Shown here one piece after another: positions 24,614-33,745 of a stretch of 64,000 bases of DNA. The translations under genes and the position numbers were made by a program. Within the stretch, counting starts at the first letter, position 1. The number at the start of each line of letters is the position of its first letter. The notes beneath the pieces were generated by a model, which saw only the letters and a program-made list of their open reading frames with translations, was not told the origin of the DNA and made no database searches. Source of the stretch: Rhodospirillales bacterium (GTDB lineage Bacteria; Pseudomonadota; Alphaproteobacteria; Reyranellales; Reyranellaceae); the NCBI GenBank assembly GCA_016185145.1, contig JACPOB010000099.1, forward strand, positions 1 through 64,000, given 5' to 3'.

Positions 24614-25581
24614 TCGGTCTGGTTGGAGCGGGCCGCATGGGCCGCGGCCTGGCGGTGGTCTTCGCCTATGCCGGCCACGACGTCGCGCTGATCGATCTCA
24701 AGCGCCGTGACGCCAAGGACTTCGCGCGACTGGCCGACGAGGCGCAGGCCGAGGTCACCAAGACTTTCGACACCCTGGCGCACCTCGGCTTCTTTGCGCC
24801 CGCGGATGTGGCCGCCATCGCCCAGCGCGTGCGCGTGGTGCCGGAGGGAGAGGCCGCGTCGGTGCTGCCCGACGCCAGCTTCATCTTCGAAGGCGTGCCC
24901 GAGGTGCTGGAGCAGAAGCGGGAGGTGCTCGCGCAGGTTTCCAAGCTCGCAGGGCCGAAGCCGATCATCGCCTCCACGACCTCGACCATCCTGGTCGACG
25001 ACCTTGTAGGCGCCGTCGAGCATCCGGGGCGGTTCCTCAACGCGCACTGGCTCAATCCGCCCTTCCTCATGCCCTTGGTCGAGGTCTCGCCGGGCAAGGA
25101 AACGGAAGCACACGTGGTCGACACGCTGTGCGCCTTCCTGGAGGGCATCGGCAAGGTGACGGTGCGCTGTGCGGCGCGGCCGGGCTACATCGTGCCGCGC
25201 ATCCAGGCGCTCGCCATGAACGAGGCTGCGCGCATGGTCGAGGAGGGCGTGGCCTCGGCCGAGGAGATCGACAAGGCCGTGAAGTACGGCTTCGGCCTGC
25301 GCTTCGCGGTGCTGGGCCTGCTCGAATTCATCGACTGGGGCGGCGGCGACATCCTCTATTACGCCAGCCGCTACCTGACCCAGGCGCTGGGCAACGAACG
25401 CTACGCCGCGCCCGAGATCGTCGAGCGCAACATGCGGGAGGGACATATCGGCATGAAGACCGGACGCGGCTTCCTCGACTACGAGAAGATGGACCTGGAA
25501 CGCCATCGGCTCGAACGGCTGGGCGCCTTCGCGTCGCTGCTGCGGGAGCTCGATCTCGTGCGTCCGCCGGTGCTGCGATGA
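24610..25581 (+). CDS. 3-hydroxyacyl-CoA dehydrogenase family protein
   Basis: A 323-residue protein with the NAD-binding GAGRMGRGLA motif (residues 6-15) and acidic Asp after the second strand (DLKRRD). The catalytic histidine is likely in NAHWLNPP (near 142-149), with a C-terminal helical domain from about 190. The length fits short 3-hydroxybutyryl-CoA dehydrogenases. The reaction is NAD-dependent oxidation of a 3-hydroxyacyl-CoA. The HW-x-N-PP variant differs from the standard H-x-F-N-P-x-P, which points to a specialised substrate. ATG 24610 and TGA 25581 overlap both neighbours. It may act on the CoA ester made by the adjoining ligase. Confidence 0.88.
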   Translation: MIGLVGAGRMGRGLAVVFAYAGHDVALIDLKRRDAKDFARLADEAQAEVTKTFDTLAHLGFFAPADVAAIAQRVRVVPEGEAASVLPDASFIFEGVPEVLEQKREVLAQVSKLAGPKPIIASTTSTILVDDLVGAVEHPGRFLNAHWLNPPFLMPLVEVSPGKETEAHVVDTLCAFLEGIGKVTVRCAARPGYIVPRIQALAMNEAARMVEEGVASAEEIDKAVKYGFGLRFAVLGLLEFIDWGGGDILYYASRYLTQALGNERYAAPEIVERNMREGHIGMKTGRGFLDYEKMDLERHRLERLGAFASLLRELDLVRPPVLR

Positions 25582-27299
25582 TGCGCGAACCTCTCGATGC
25601 CGGCCGCCTGTTCGCGCCCGCCGAGCGCAGCCTCGCGGTCATGCTGCAGGCGCAGGCCAGGAAATTCGGCGCCAAGAAGCTGGCGCAGTCGGGTGACCGG
25701 AGCTGGAGCTTCGCCGAGGCAACGGATCTCGCTGCACGTTCGGCCGGCCGGCTGCAGGTCGCCGGGATCAGGCAAGGCGATCGCGTCGCGCTGATCTGCG
25801 AGAACCGCCCGGAGTTCATCGAAGTCTTCCTGGGCGCGGCCTGGCTCGGCGCCATCCTGGTGCCGATCAACACCGCCTCGCGCGGCCTGCAGCTCCGACA
25901 CATCCTGGAGAATTCGGGCGCGCGCCTCGTCGTGATCGAGGCCGCCCTTCTGGGGGCGCTGGAACATGTCGGACTCGAGACGCTGCCCGTTGAGGCAATC
26001 TGGATCATCGACTTCCTCCCCAGCGAAGCTGGGGAGGTGTCGCCGTCATACGGCGACGGAGGGGTCATGAACATCAGTATGGGCGCTCATGACCCCTCCG
26101 CCCGCGAAGACGCGGGCACCTCCCCACGCGCTTCGCGCGTAGGGAGGAAGATCCCGATTGCGGGTCCGCTGCCAGACCTCGCAGCGCCGGTCGAGGCGGC
26201 ACCGACCCGGCCCAGCGACACGCTTGCCATCCTTTACACGTCCGGCACGACGGGCCCGTCGAAGGGCGTGTGCTGCCCGCACGCGCAGTTCTTCTGGTGG
26301 GGCGTCAATACCGCCCATCTGCTGGGCGTTCGCGAAGACGACGTGCTGTGTACGCCGCTGCCGCTCTTTCACACCAACGCGCTCAACACCTTCTTCCAGG
26401 CGATGATCACCGGCGCCACGGCGATCTTCGAGAGCCGCTTCTCGGCCTCGGGCTTCTTCGCGACCCTGGCCGAGCGGCAGGCGACGGTGACCTATCTGCT
26501 GGGCGCCATGGTGCCGATCCTGCTGTCGCGGCCGGAAAACGAGGAGGAGCACGCGCATCGTGTCCGCATCGCGCTGGCCCCGGGCGTGCCGGGCCACTTC
26601 CACGGCGAGTTCACCAGGCGCACGGGCATTGCGCTGCTCGACGGCTACGGTTCGACCGAGACCAACTTCGTGATCGGCTCGCCGATCGCCGAGTGCCGGC
26701 CCGGCACCATGGGCCGCCTGTTCGAGGGTTTTTCCGCGCGCGTGGTCGACGACGAGGACAACGAGGTGCCCGACGGCACGCCGGGCGAACTGATGCTGCG
26801 CGCCGAGGCGCCCTTCGCCTTCGCTACGGGCTATTTCGGCACGCCCGAGAAGACGGTCGAGGCCTGGCGGAACCTCTGGTTCCACAGCGGCGATCGCGTC
26901 ATCCGCGAGCCCGACGGCTACTACAAGTTCGTCGACCGGCTGAAGGACGCGATCCGACGGCGCGGCGAGAACATCTCCTCCTTCGAAGTCGAGCAGGTGC
27001 TGCTGAGCCACCCCGAGATCGCCACTGCCGCCGCCTTCCCGGTGCGCTCCGAGCTCGCTGAGGACGAGGTGATGGCGGCGATCGTGCGCCAGCCCGGCAG
27101 TGTCCTCGACGAGACGACGATCATCCGCTTCTGCGAGACGCGCATGCCCTATTTTGCCGTGCCGCGCTTCCTCGAGTTCGTCGATGTCCTGCCGGCGACG
27201 GAAAACGGCAAGATCCAGAAGTACAAGCTGCGCGAACGCGGCATCACCGACCGCACCTGGGACCGCGAGGCCGCCGGGATCACCGTCAAGCGACGGTGA
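25578..27299 (+). CDS. AMP-forming acyl-CoA synthetase with an in-frame palindromic repeat insertion
   Basis: A 573-residue acyl/aryl-CoA ligase. The phosphate-binding loop YTSGTTGPSKG is near residues 219-229, the YGSTETNF motif near 356-363, and the hinge DRLKDAIRRRGENISS near 451-466; the C-terminal lysine is in ATENGKIQKY near 540. Residues about 146-191 do not belong to the family. They are encoded by a complete palindromic repeat (26013-26149) read in frame. Without it the enzyme would be about 527 residues, a normal size. The insert falls before the nucleotide loop, in a surface region of the large domain, so function may be kept. The start overlaps the dehydrogenase stop. It ends the operon and abuts the convergent dioxygenase gene. 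Confidence 0.88.
   Translation: MMREPLDAGRLFAPAERSLAVMLQAQARKFGAKKLAQSGDRSWSFAEATDLAARSAGRLQVAGIRQGDRVALICENRPEFIEVFLGAAWLGAILVPINTASRGLQLRHILENSGARLVVIEAALLGALEHVGLETLPVEAIWIIDFLPSEAGEVSPSYGDGGVMNISMGAHDPSAREDAGTSPRASRVGRKIPIAGPLPDLAAPVEAAPTRPSDTLAILYTSGTTGPSKGVCCPHAQFFWWGVNTAHLLGVREDDVLCTPLPLFHTNALNTFFQAMITGATAIFESRFSASGFFATLAERQATVTYLLGAMVPILLSRPENEEEHAHRVRIALAPGVPGHFHGEFTRRTGIALLDGYGSTETNFVIGSPIAECRPGTMGRLFEGFSARVVDDEDNEVPDGTPGELMLRAEAPFAFATGYFGTPEKTVEAWRNLWFHSGDRVIREPDGYYKFVDRLKDAIRRRGENISSFEVEQVLLSHPEIATAAAFPVRSELAEDEVMAAIVRQPGSVLDETTIIRFCETRMPYFAVPRFLEFVDVLPATENGKIQKYKLRERGITDRTWDREAAGITVKRR
26013..26149. repeat. Palindromic repeat, family B, copy 1 (inside a coding gene)
   Basis: An element of about 137 bases. 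The outer left arm TTCCTCCCCAGCGAAGCTGG includes a small hairpin, the inner arms are GGAGGGGTCATGA / TCATGACCCCTCC, and the right end is GTAGGGAGGAA. Family members at 32031-32164 and 49775-49902 are intergenic. This copy is read through in frame within the acyl-CoA ligase gene and adds about 46 residues without a stop codon. The boundary positions are judged by eye. Confidence 0.85.
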
Positions 27300-28478
27300 T
27301 CAGATGAACATGTCGAGCTGGTTATAATTCTTCAGCACGTTGGCGCGGGTCGCCTCGTTCCAGCGGTTCTGATCCTCGCGGCCGGCCATCGGCCGGTAGA
27401 TGTAGGGCGTCTCCTGCGGAAAGCGCTGCCGGCGCGCATCGATCGCGATCTGAAGGATGCGCGTGCGTGCCTCGATGCGCTCCAGGTCGTAGGTCTCGAC
27501 ATTGCCGTTCAGGCGCCGCGTCGTGACGTTCAGCACGCGCTTCCTCGGGAAGAACCCGGCATTGAGGGTGAGGCGGCGATCGGGCGAGCTGTTGGCGAAG
27601 GAACCGTGCACGAGCTGGCGGTTGGTGACGATCGTGTCGCCGGCATCGCACAGCATCGGCACCGCACCCTCGATGCGGTCCGAGCCGCTCTCGGCCACCA
27701 TCTTCTTGATGTCGGCCTTGCCGCGCTTGTGGCTGCCGGGCAGCACCCAGACGCCGTTGCCCGCCGTGCTGGGGTAGAGCTGGGTCATGAAGTTGAAGCC
27801 GTGCGCCCCCTGGTCCCAATCGGGTGAATTCCAGTGGGTCGTGCCGTCCTGGTGCCAGGCGACCGACGGGCCGAGCCCCGGCTCCTTCACGAAGGTCACT
27901 TCGTTGTAGGGCACGAAATCGTCGCCCAGGATCGAGGCTGCCGCGGTCAGCAGTCCGGGATGGCCGTAGAGGCGCAGGCAGGCGTCGCTCAGGTGAAGGT
28001 TGCCGTCGAGCAGTTCGACGGTCCAGGTCGGCGCGTCCTTGCCCGGATCGGGTTGCAGCATGGCGGCGGGATGCCGGCCGTTGTTCGCGTTGGTGCCGCC
28101 GACCGGATCGCTCAAGGGCTTGGCCCAGCGATAGGGCGGCTTGATGATGCCGTGCTCGGTCGCCGGCCGCCCCTGGCGATCGACCGTCGCATCGGGCGCC
28201 ACCGGCGCGCGCGACAGCACGTCGTCGATATCGGCCCGCAACTCCGCCAGCTCCTCCGGCCCGACGACGCCCTGGAAGACGTAGAAGCCGTTCGTCCAGT
28301 ACGACTCCAGGATCTCAGGCAGCAGCTTGCCGTCACCGCCGACGCGGATCGGGCCGCGATTGCCCAGGGCATAGGCGCGCGCTTCCGCGCGCCGGCCGTA
28401 CTCGCTCATGGCGCGCACGTGATCCGTGGCGCTGAGCGGCAAGGGAGGAGTAGCTTCGGCGGTGGTGGTGAGCGTCAT
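27300..28478 (-). CDS. Phytanoyl-CoA dioxygenase-family Fe(II)/2-oxoglutarate oxygenase
   Basis: A 392-residue protein of the PhyH family. The iron ligands are visible as WHQDGTTHW (His-x-Asp near residues 207-209) and a distal His in LVHGSFANSS near 289, followed by the 2-oxoglutarate-binding arginine (SPDRR). Such enzymes hydroxylate small molecules with O2 and 2-oxoglutarate. ATG 28478 is preferred; GTG 28487 just upstream is possible. It is convergent with the acyl-CoA ligase, with the stop codons directly adjacent (27299/27300) and no terminator between. The substrate is unknown. Confidence 0.85.
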   Translation of the reverse strand: MTLTTTAEATPPLPLSATDHVRAMSEYGRRAEARAYALGNRGPIRVGGDGKLLPEILESYWTNGFYVFQGVVGPEELAELRADIDDVLSRAPVAPDATVDRQGRPATEHGIIKPPYRWAKPLSDPVGGTNANNGRHPAAMLQPDPGKDAPTWTVELLDGNLHLSDACLRLYGHPGLLTAAASILGDDFVPYNEVTFVKEPGLGPSVAWHQDGTTHWNSPDWDQGAHGFNFMTQLYPSTAGNGVWVLPGSHKRGKADIKKMVAESGSDRIEGAVPMLCDAGDTIVTNRQLVHGSFANSSPDRRLTLNAGFFPRKRVLNVTTRRLNGNVETYDLERIEARTRILQIAIDARRQRFPQETPYIYRPMAGREDQNRWNEATRANVLKNYNQLDMFI

Positions 28479-28619
28479 GGCAGGCACCTGTAAAGGAAGC
28501 GTGGCAAACGATATCCCAGCTCATGCCCGCGCACCAAGCCGCGCTACGTGTCAGCATATCGACAGCCAAAATGGTGTAGACTTCAGCCGGGCCGGTGACG
28601 GTTCCAGAGGGAAGGCGTC

Positions 28620-29813
28620 ATGCGGTTGCTCGCCGCGGTGTTGTTGTGCGTGATCGGGCTGTCGGGGTCGATGCCGCAGATTAGGACCACGGCGGCGCCC
28701 CTGCCTCATGATGCCTATGTCTGGCAGCGGGCCTGGACCCCCAACGTGATTTCGAGCGTCAGCCGGTCGTCGGATATCGTCCGCGCCTGGCGCCTCCTCC
28801 TGGCCGAAGCCGACTCGTCGGGCCGCTGGGCGTCAGTCCGCATTCCCTGGCCCGACGTCCAGGCCACGCAACGGCCGGTGATCGGCGTGATCCGCATCGA
28901 CGGCCGGCTCGACGAGGCGCGGACAGCGGCCATGCTCGATCAGGTCATGGCCCGGATCGAGCCGGTATCGGCGACCCTTGCCGGTGTCGAGATCGACTAT
29001 GACTGCCCGACTTCCAAGCTTGCGACCTACGCGCGCTTTCTGGCCGCGCTCCGGTCGCGCCTGGCGCCAGCCCTGAAGCTCTCGATCACCGCCCTGCCGA
29101 CGTGGATGACATCGAGCCAGCTCGAGCGGGTGACCAGGGATCTCGACGAGATCGTCCTGCAGGTCCATGCCGTGGACGATCCGCGCCGCGGGCTGTTCGA
29201 TCCGGATCAGGCCGAGCGCTGGGTGCGCGACTTCGGACGGCGCATTCATCGACCTTTTCGCGTGGCGCTTCCCGCCTACGACGTGCAGGTGACCTGGCGG
29301 CCCGACGGACGGCTGGCCAGCGTCGAAGGCGAGATGCCCCTGCGCACCGGCGCGACCAACGGCGAGATGCTGCGCGCCTCGCCCGAGGCGGTGTTGAAAT
29401 TCCTGAACGCCATGCGGCTCGGCGCGCCGGAAGGCCTTTTAGGCATCGCCTGGTTCCGGCTGCCGACCGACGCCGATTCGCGTGCCTGGAGCCTGCAGAC
29501 GTGGCGAGTGGTGATCGCTGGCGAGCTGCCGGCCATCCAATTGAGCGCCGGGCTCGTGCCGGCCGAACGCTCCAACCTGTGGACGGTCACCTTGTCCAAT
29601 GACGGCCCCGTCGATGCGGCGCTGCCGCGGCAGGTCCGACTCGACCCGACGTGTGAGGCGGCCGACGGCGCCAACGGCTTCAGGCTCGCCTCTGCCGGCG
29701 GGCCGCTGGTCCTCGAGGCGACCGGCAACGGCCGGCTGCGCGCCAATCGCAAGCGCATCATCGGCTGGGCGCGCTGCACTGAACCGGAAAGGGTGCTCGA
29801 TGTCGTTCAATAG
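28620..29813 (+). CDS. Secreted DUF3142-type protein
   Basis: A 397-residue protein with an N-terminal signal peptide (MRLLAAVLLCVIGLSG, then a polar region). The following part has VWQRAW near 34-39, a run of beta/alpha-like segments, and GVEIDYDCP near 121-129, like the acidic strand ends of TIM-barrel glycosidase-like proteins; this matches the DUF3142 pattern. Its biochemical role is unknown. The ATG at 28620 follows GAGGGAAGG. The end overlaps the next gene by 14 bases, so the two are translationally linked and probably work together in the periplasm. Confidence 0.72.
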   Translation: MRLLAAVLLCVIGLSGSMPQIRTTAAPLPHDAYVWQRAWTPNVISSVSRSSDIVRAWRLLLAEADSSGRWASVRIPWPDVQATQRPVIGVIRIDGRLDEARTAAMLDQVMARIEPVSATLAGVEIDYDCPTSKLATYARFLAALRSRLAPALKLSITALPTWMTSSQLERVTRDLDEIVLQVHAVDDPRRGLFDPDQAERWVRDFGRRIHRPFRVALPAYDVQVTWRPDGRLASVEGEMPLRTGATNGEMLRASPEAVLKFLNAMRLGAPEGLLGIAWFRLPTDADSRAWSLQTWRVVIAGELPAIQLSAGLVPAERSNLWTVTLSNDGPVDAALPRQVRLDPTCEAADGANGFRLASAGGPLVLEATGNGRLRANRKRIIGWARCTEPERVLDVVQ

Positions 29814-32025
29814 GCTTGGCGTGATGGTCCTGGCCGCCGCGGCCTGCATCGGCGTCGCGCTGGCCTGCGGGCCGAACTTCCCGTGGCAGCTTCTGGACAG
29901 CCGCGAGGGAACGGTGAACGCGCCTGTCGAGCTCAACTTCGCCTTCGAGATGTCTCGCCTCGTCGACGCACCCAAGGACAGCCTGCGCGCCGTCGAATCC
30001 GACAGGCCCGTCGACGATGAGGCCTTGGCCGTCGAGCGCGAGGAAATCCAGTCCGGCGCATGGCGGGGCCTCATGCCTGCTGCATCGAGCGATTGGCTCC
30101 TGGCCCGGCTCGAGATGGCGCGTCGCGCGGAGAGTGGCGAGGCAGCGAAGGCGGCCGCGGCTGGTCTTCCCGTCGCGGTGGCCGACTATCTCGCCGGCGC
30201 CGCGGACTATCACGCCGACCGTCTCGACGCGGCGATGGCCTTCTTCCAGGCAATCGATCGCCTGCCGGCCGACCAGAGGAAGGTCCGCGCGGTCACCGCG
30301 GCCTACATGCGAGGCCGCATCCACCAGCGCCTGGGGCAGTTCGCGGCGGCGCGCGCGGACTTCCAGGCGACGCGCCGCTATGCCGAGGCTGGTGCTCCGG
30401 ATCCAATGGGTCTTGCAGTGGCAAGCCTCGGTGAGGAGGCGCGCCTAAACCTGATCGAAGCTGGATTGATCAAGTCGCCCTGGCCCTCGGCGGAAGTCGC
30501 CACCGACGACGCGGCCGCACCTCGGTTGATCGCAAACGCCGTTCGCCTCTACGCCGAGCAAGCCAGCCGCGGGTCGAAAGTTGGCCTGTTGTCGTTGGGC
30601 GAGGTGGCGCGACTGCTCATGGAGCCAGACGTCGATCTTCGTCGCATCCTCGCCGAACCGATCGTCCGGCGACTGCTCGTGGCCTATGTCGCCTCGAAAC
30701 AGCCCGACTACACCTGGGACGACACGACCGATCTCGACTCCATGGTTGCCGCCACAATCGAAGCCGTCCTGTTGCAGCCCGCGCCTTTGCCCGGGCCCGA
30801 CCTCGATCGTCTCGCTGCCCTGGCCTACCAGGGCGGCCGCTACGATCTTGCCGAGAAGCTGTCGGAGAAGGCGACTCAGCCGTTGGGCCTCTGGGTGCGC
30901 GCCAAGCTTGCGTTGCGCCGCGGCGACCGTGGGGATGCGGTGAAGGACTGGACGGCTGCCTTGACAGCGCTCGCGCAGGACGATCGAACGCTGGACGATG
31001 ATGCCAAGACCCGACTGCGCGGTGAAGTCGCGGTCATGCGATTGAGCCAGGGCGAATATCGCGACTCCCTGCAGCTGCTGTTCCCCGTCGCGGAGACCTA
31101 CTGGGGCGACGTCATCTACATCGCCGAACGTGTGCTGACGGTCGACGAGCTCAAGGCGTTCGTCGACGGTCTGCCGCCTCCGTCCGCGCCTCAGGCGCGG
31201 TCGGATCAGCCCGATCCCGTGGGGAACCTGCGTGCCTTGCTGGCACGGCGGCTGGTCCGGGTCGGGCGGACAAGCGAGGCGCTGGCCTATTTCCCGCCGC
31301 GGGTGACGGGCTCAACGTCGGACGAACGTGACCAGGACCGCGCCGACGTCGAGGATGCCCGCGACTACCTCGCCGCTGTCGAGGCCACTCGACCGGCCTG
31401 GTTCGAATGGCCGTGGCAACGAGTGTCCCGCGCCGAAGCCCTGTTCAAGCTGGCCCGAATGACCCGCGTGCAGGGCATGGGCTTGATGGGAACGGAAGGC
31501 CCACCCGATGAGACGGTGATGTACGGCTCGTTTCCCTCCGGCATCGGCCAAGCGAGTCCAAGCGGTGAGGACACGTCGCCGAGCCCGCTGCTCGGACCCG
31601 ACGAGACGAGCCGTTTCGCCGCCAGCGCCCCCAAACCGGATGTCCGCTTCCACTATCGCCCGATCGCCGCCGATCGCGCGCTCGCCGCGGCCGACCTGCT
31701 GCCGCAACGATCGCAGGCCTACGCCGCCACTCTCTGCTGGGCGGCGCGCTACGCCATCGCCAGTAGCGACCAGGAGAAGGCCACGGCGATCTACAAGCGC
31801 TACGTCGCAACCGGCGCCTATCAGGCCTGGGCCACGAACTTCGGTCGCAAGTGTGTGGAACCCGACTTCGAGGCGGCGAAGACCTTCTGGGAGCGGCGCA
31901 TCACGACATGGGTGACGCAGATGGCCGGGTCAGCATGGCGCCACGCCGGTCTGCTCGCTGCCTTGGCGATCGCCTGTGTAGCGATCGTGATCCTGGGCCG
32001 ACGCGGCCTGCTCGCCCGCCGCTAA
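29800..32025 (+). CDS. Large exported, membrane-anchored protein with helical repeats, unknown function
   Basis: A 741-residue protein. It opens with a signal or anchor segment ending VALACGPN (residues 1-25; the Cys could be lipid-modified, but the lipobox is not canonical). The body is rich in helix-forming repeats reminiscent of tetratricopeptide units: ADYHADRLDAAMAFFQAI near 130, RIHQRLGQFAAARADFQATRRY near 170 and ALRRGDRGDAVKDW near 370. A C-terminal transmembrane helix (HAGLLAALAIACVAIVIL) is followed by a basic tail. Such a layout suggests a periplasmic scaffold held in the membrane. Its start overlaps the DUF3142 gene by 14 bases. I do not recognise a named family. Confidence 0.7.
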   Translation: MSFNRLGVMVLAAAACIGVALACGPNFPWQLLDSREGTVNAPVELNFAFEMSRLVDAPKDSLRAVESDRPVDDEALAVEREEIQSGAWRGLMPAASSDWLLARLEMARRAESGEAAKAAAAGLPVAVADYLAGAADYHADRLDAAMAFFQAIDRLPADQRKVRAVTAAYMRGRIHQRLGQFAAARADFQATRRYAEAGAPDPMGLAVASLGEEARLNLIEAGLIKSPWPSAEVATDDAAAPRLIANAVRLYAEQASRGSKVGLLSLGEVARLLMEPDVDLRRILAEPIVRRLLVAYVASKQPDYTWDDTTDLDSMVAATIEAVLLQPAPLPGPDLDRLAALAYQGGRYDLAEKLSEKATQPLGLWVRAKLALRRGDRGDAVKDWTAALTALAQDDRTLDDDAKTRLRGEVAVMRLSQGEYRDSLQLLFPVAETYWGDVIYIAERVLTVDELKAFVDGLPPPSAPQARSDQPDPVGNLRALLARRLVRVGRTSEALAYFPPRVTGSTSDERDQDRADVEDARDYLAAVEATRPAWFEWPWQRVSRAEALFKLARMTRVQGMGLMGTEGPPDETVMYGSFPSGIGQASPSGEDTSPSPLLGPDETSRFAASAPKPDVRFHYRPIAADRALAAADLLPQRSQAYAATLCWAARYAIASSDQEKATAIYKRYVATGAYQAWATNFGRKCVEPDFEAAKTFWERRITTWVTQMAGSAWRHAGLLAALAIACVAIVILGRRGLLARR

Positions 32026-32030
32026 ATCGT

Positions 32031-32164
32031 TCCTCCCCATCGCCAGAGGCGATGGGGAGGTGGCTGCGTAGCAGCCGGAGGGGTCATGAGCACCAGTACT
32101 GGCGATTATGACCCCTCCGTCGCCGTATGACGGCGACACCTCCCCAGCTTCGCTGAGGAGGGAG
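32031..32164. repeat. Palindromic repeat, family B, copy 2
   Basis: An intergenic copy of the family seen at 26013 and 49775. The left arm is TTCCTCCCCATCGCC, the core GGAGGGGTCATGAGC / ATGACCCCTCCGTCG, and the right arm TCGCTGAGGAGGGAGA. It begins five bases after the stop of the membrane-anchored protein gene and ends seven bases before the stop of the convergent DUF1028 gene. It therefore occupies the whole convergent gap, where it could work as a bidirectional terminator-like hairpin. Confidence 0.85.
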
Positions 32165-32170
32165 AGCGCC

Positions 32171-32830
32171 TTAGGCTGGCTTCGCCGCGCTGTCCGGATC
32201 GACGGCGCGCACGACATAGTCGTCCGCCGTCGGCTGATAGAGCTCCCACAGCAAGCGAAGCTGGACCAGCGGCCGGGGATCGAGATCGACGCGCAGATCG
32301 ACGAACGGAAAGCTTTCACGGTGCGCGACCACCAGGCCGGCCGACTTGATCTGCTTCAGTTCGCCGCCGGCGGCGTCGCCGGCCTCGATGGCACGCATCA
32401 GGCGCTCGGCCAGCGGCCGGCCTTCGTCAGCCTCGAAGCATTCCACCATGGCATCGACGACGTCGGTATTGCGCAGGATGTTGCCGACCGCCACGCAGTC
32501 GCGGCCGACGCGGCCCTTGAAGATCGAATAGATGTTGCCGCCGTTGAAGAATGCAGCACGCCCCTTGGCATCGATGATCGCGAGCTGCCGCCAGCCCAGG
32601 CCGGGCTCGGTCTTCTCGAAATCCTGCAGGATGTCGGGGGGTGCCACCCCGTCGCGCAGCCGCGCCAGCATCTTGGGCCCGAGCCGCGGATCGGTGCGGT
32701 GCTGGGTCAGCGCGGCCCCGACATTGGCTTGGGCATAGGCGCAGCGGCCGCCGACGGCCATCGATGACGTCGTGACGACGGCGCCCAGCATGCCGGTTCG
32801 GGCGCATCTTCCGGCGATCGAGAAGGTCAT
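32171..32830 (-). CDS. DUF1028 family protein (Ntn-hydrolase-like fold)
   Basis: A 219-residue DUF1028 protein. The diagnostic opening MTFSIAGRCARTGMLG and VTTSSMAVGGRC (residues 1-30) are followed by RQLAIIDAKGRAAFFNG near 82-98 and VGNIL near 115. The family has an N-terminal-nucleophile-hydrolase-like fold and occurs beside amidases and peptidases; its activity is not established. It is divergent from the DUF1989 gene, 50 bases apart, so the two may share a regulatory region and possibly a nitrogen-compound pathway. Confidence 0.85.
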   Translation of the reverse strand: MTFSIAGRCARTGMLGAVVTTSSMAVGGRCAYAQANVGAALTQHRTDPRLGPKMLARLRDGVAPPDILQDFEKTEPGLGWRQLAIIDAKGRAAFFNGGNIYSIFKGRVGRDCVAVGNILRNTDVVDAMVECFEADEGRPLAERLMRAIEAGDAAGGELKQIKSAGLVVAHRESFPFVDLRVDLDPRPLVQLRLLWELYQPTADDYVVRAVDPDSAAKPA

Positions 32831-32880
32831 GATGCCAGTCTACGATCTTGTATGCTTCATTGGATATCCGGGAGTGAACA

Positions 32881-33741
32881 GTGAGATCCTCTCCTCAGAA
32901 TGCCGCACCCGCCGACGCTGCGCAGCGACGCAAGGCCCCCGCTATCGTCTGCTATTCCGTCGACAGGGTGCCGCCATACGATCGTCAGTTCTACGAAACG
33001 GCGCGACAGGGCCTGACCAGGATCGGCGAAGTCGTCGTGCCCCCGCGCGAGGCGAAAACCTTCGAGGTCGCGGCCGGTCAGTTCTTCCGGATCGTCAGCA
33101 TCGAAGGCCCGCAGGTCGGCGACCTGAACCTGTGGAATGCCCACGATCTGTCGGAGCGCTTCTTCAGCGGCAAGACGCGCGCCTTGCACGCGACCCATGT
33201 CAGCACCGGCGACAGGCTGTGGAGCACGCTGCCCAACCTTCGGCCGATGGCGACGATCACCCACGACACGCTCGACTGGTACGGCTGGGACGACGACGGC
33301 GGCGGCGTTCATGACGTCATCGGCACGAGGTGCGATCCCTACACCCAGCTCCTGCTGGGCGGAGACGAGTATCATCATTGCTGCCATTCCAATCTGACGC
33401 GCGCGCTCGCCGGCCATGAAGGGCTGGCTCTTGGCGCGGCGGAGCGGCACGTGCACGACGTGCTGAACGTCTTCATGTGCACGGGTTTTACGCGCGACAC
33501 CCATCAATACTTCATGAAGGCCAGTCCCGTGAGGCCGGGCGACTTCATCGAGTTCTTCGCCGAGATCGACTTGCTGGGTGCCTTGTCCGCCTGTCCCGGA
33601 GGCGACTGCAGCACCAGTCATTCGAGTGACGCGGCGAAATGCTATCCGCTCAGGGTCGAGATCTATCGGGCGAGCGAAGAAGCGCTGGCGAAATGGCAGT
33701 CGCCCGAGAGGAGTCGATATTCACGCAGCCATGGCGGATAG
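32881..33741 (+). CDS. DUF1989 / urea carboxylase-associated family protein
   Basis: A 286-residue DUF1989 protein. The conserved parts seen are GEVVVPPREAKTFEVAAGQFFRI near residues 49-71, GDLNLWN near 79-85, and a Cys/His-rich stretch (YHHCCHSN near 162-169) with a later CPGGDCST near 238, possible metal ligands. Family members accompany urea amidolyase and are tied to guanidine or carboxyurea metabolism, but no urea carboxylase gene is present here. It starts with GTG at 32881 with GGAG upstream. It is divergent from DUF1028 and convergent with the next gene, four bases apart. Confidence 0.82.
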   Translation: MRSSPQNAAPADAAQRRKAPAIVCYSVDRVPPYDRQFYETARQGLTRIGEVVVPPREAKTFEVAAGQFFRIVSIEGPQVGDLNLWNAHDLSERFFSGKTRALHATHVSTGDRLWSTLPNLRPMATITHDTLDWYGWDDDGGGVHDVIGTRCDPYTQLLLGGDEYHHCCHSNLTRALAGHEGLALGAAERHVHDVLNVFMCTGFTRDTHQYFMKASPVRPGDFIEFFAEIDLLGALSACPGGDCSTSHSSDAAKCYPLRVEIYRASEEALAKWQSPERSRYSRSHGG

Positions 33742-33745
33742 CCGG

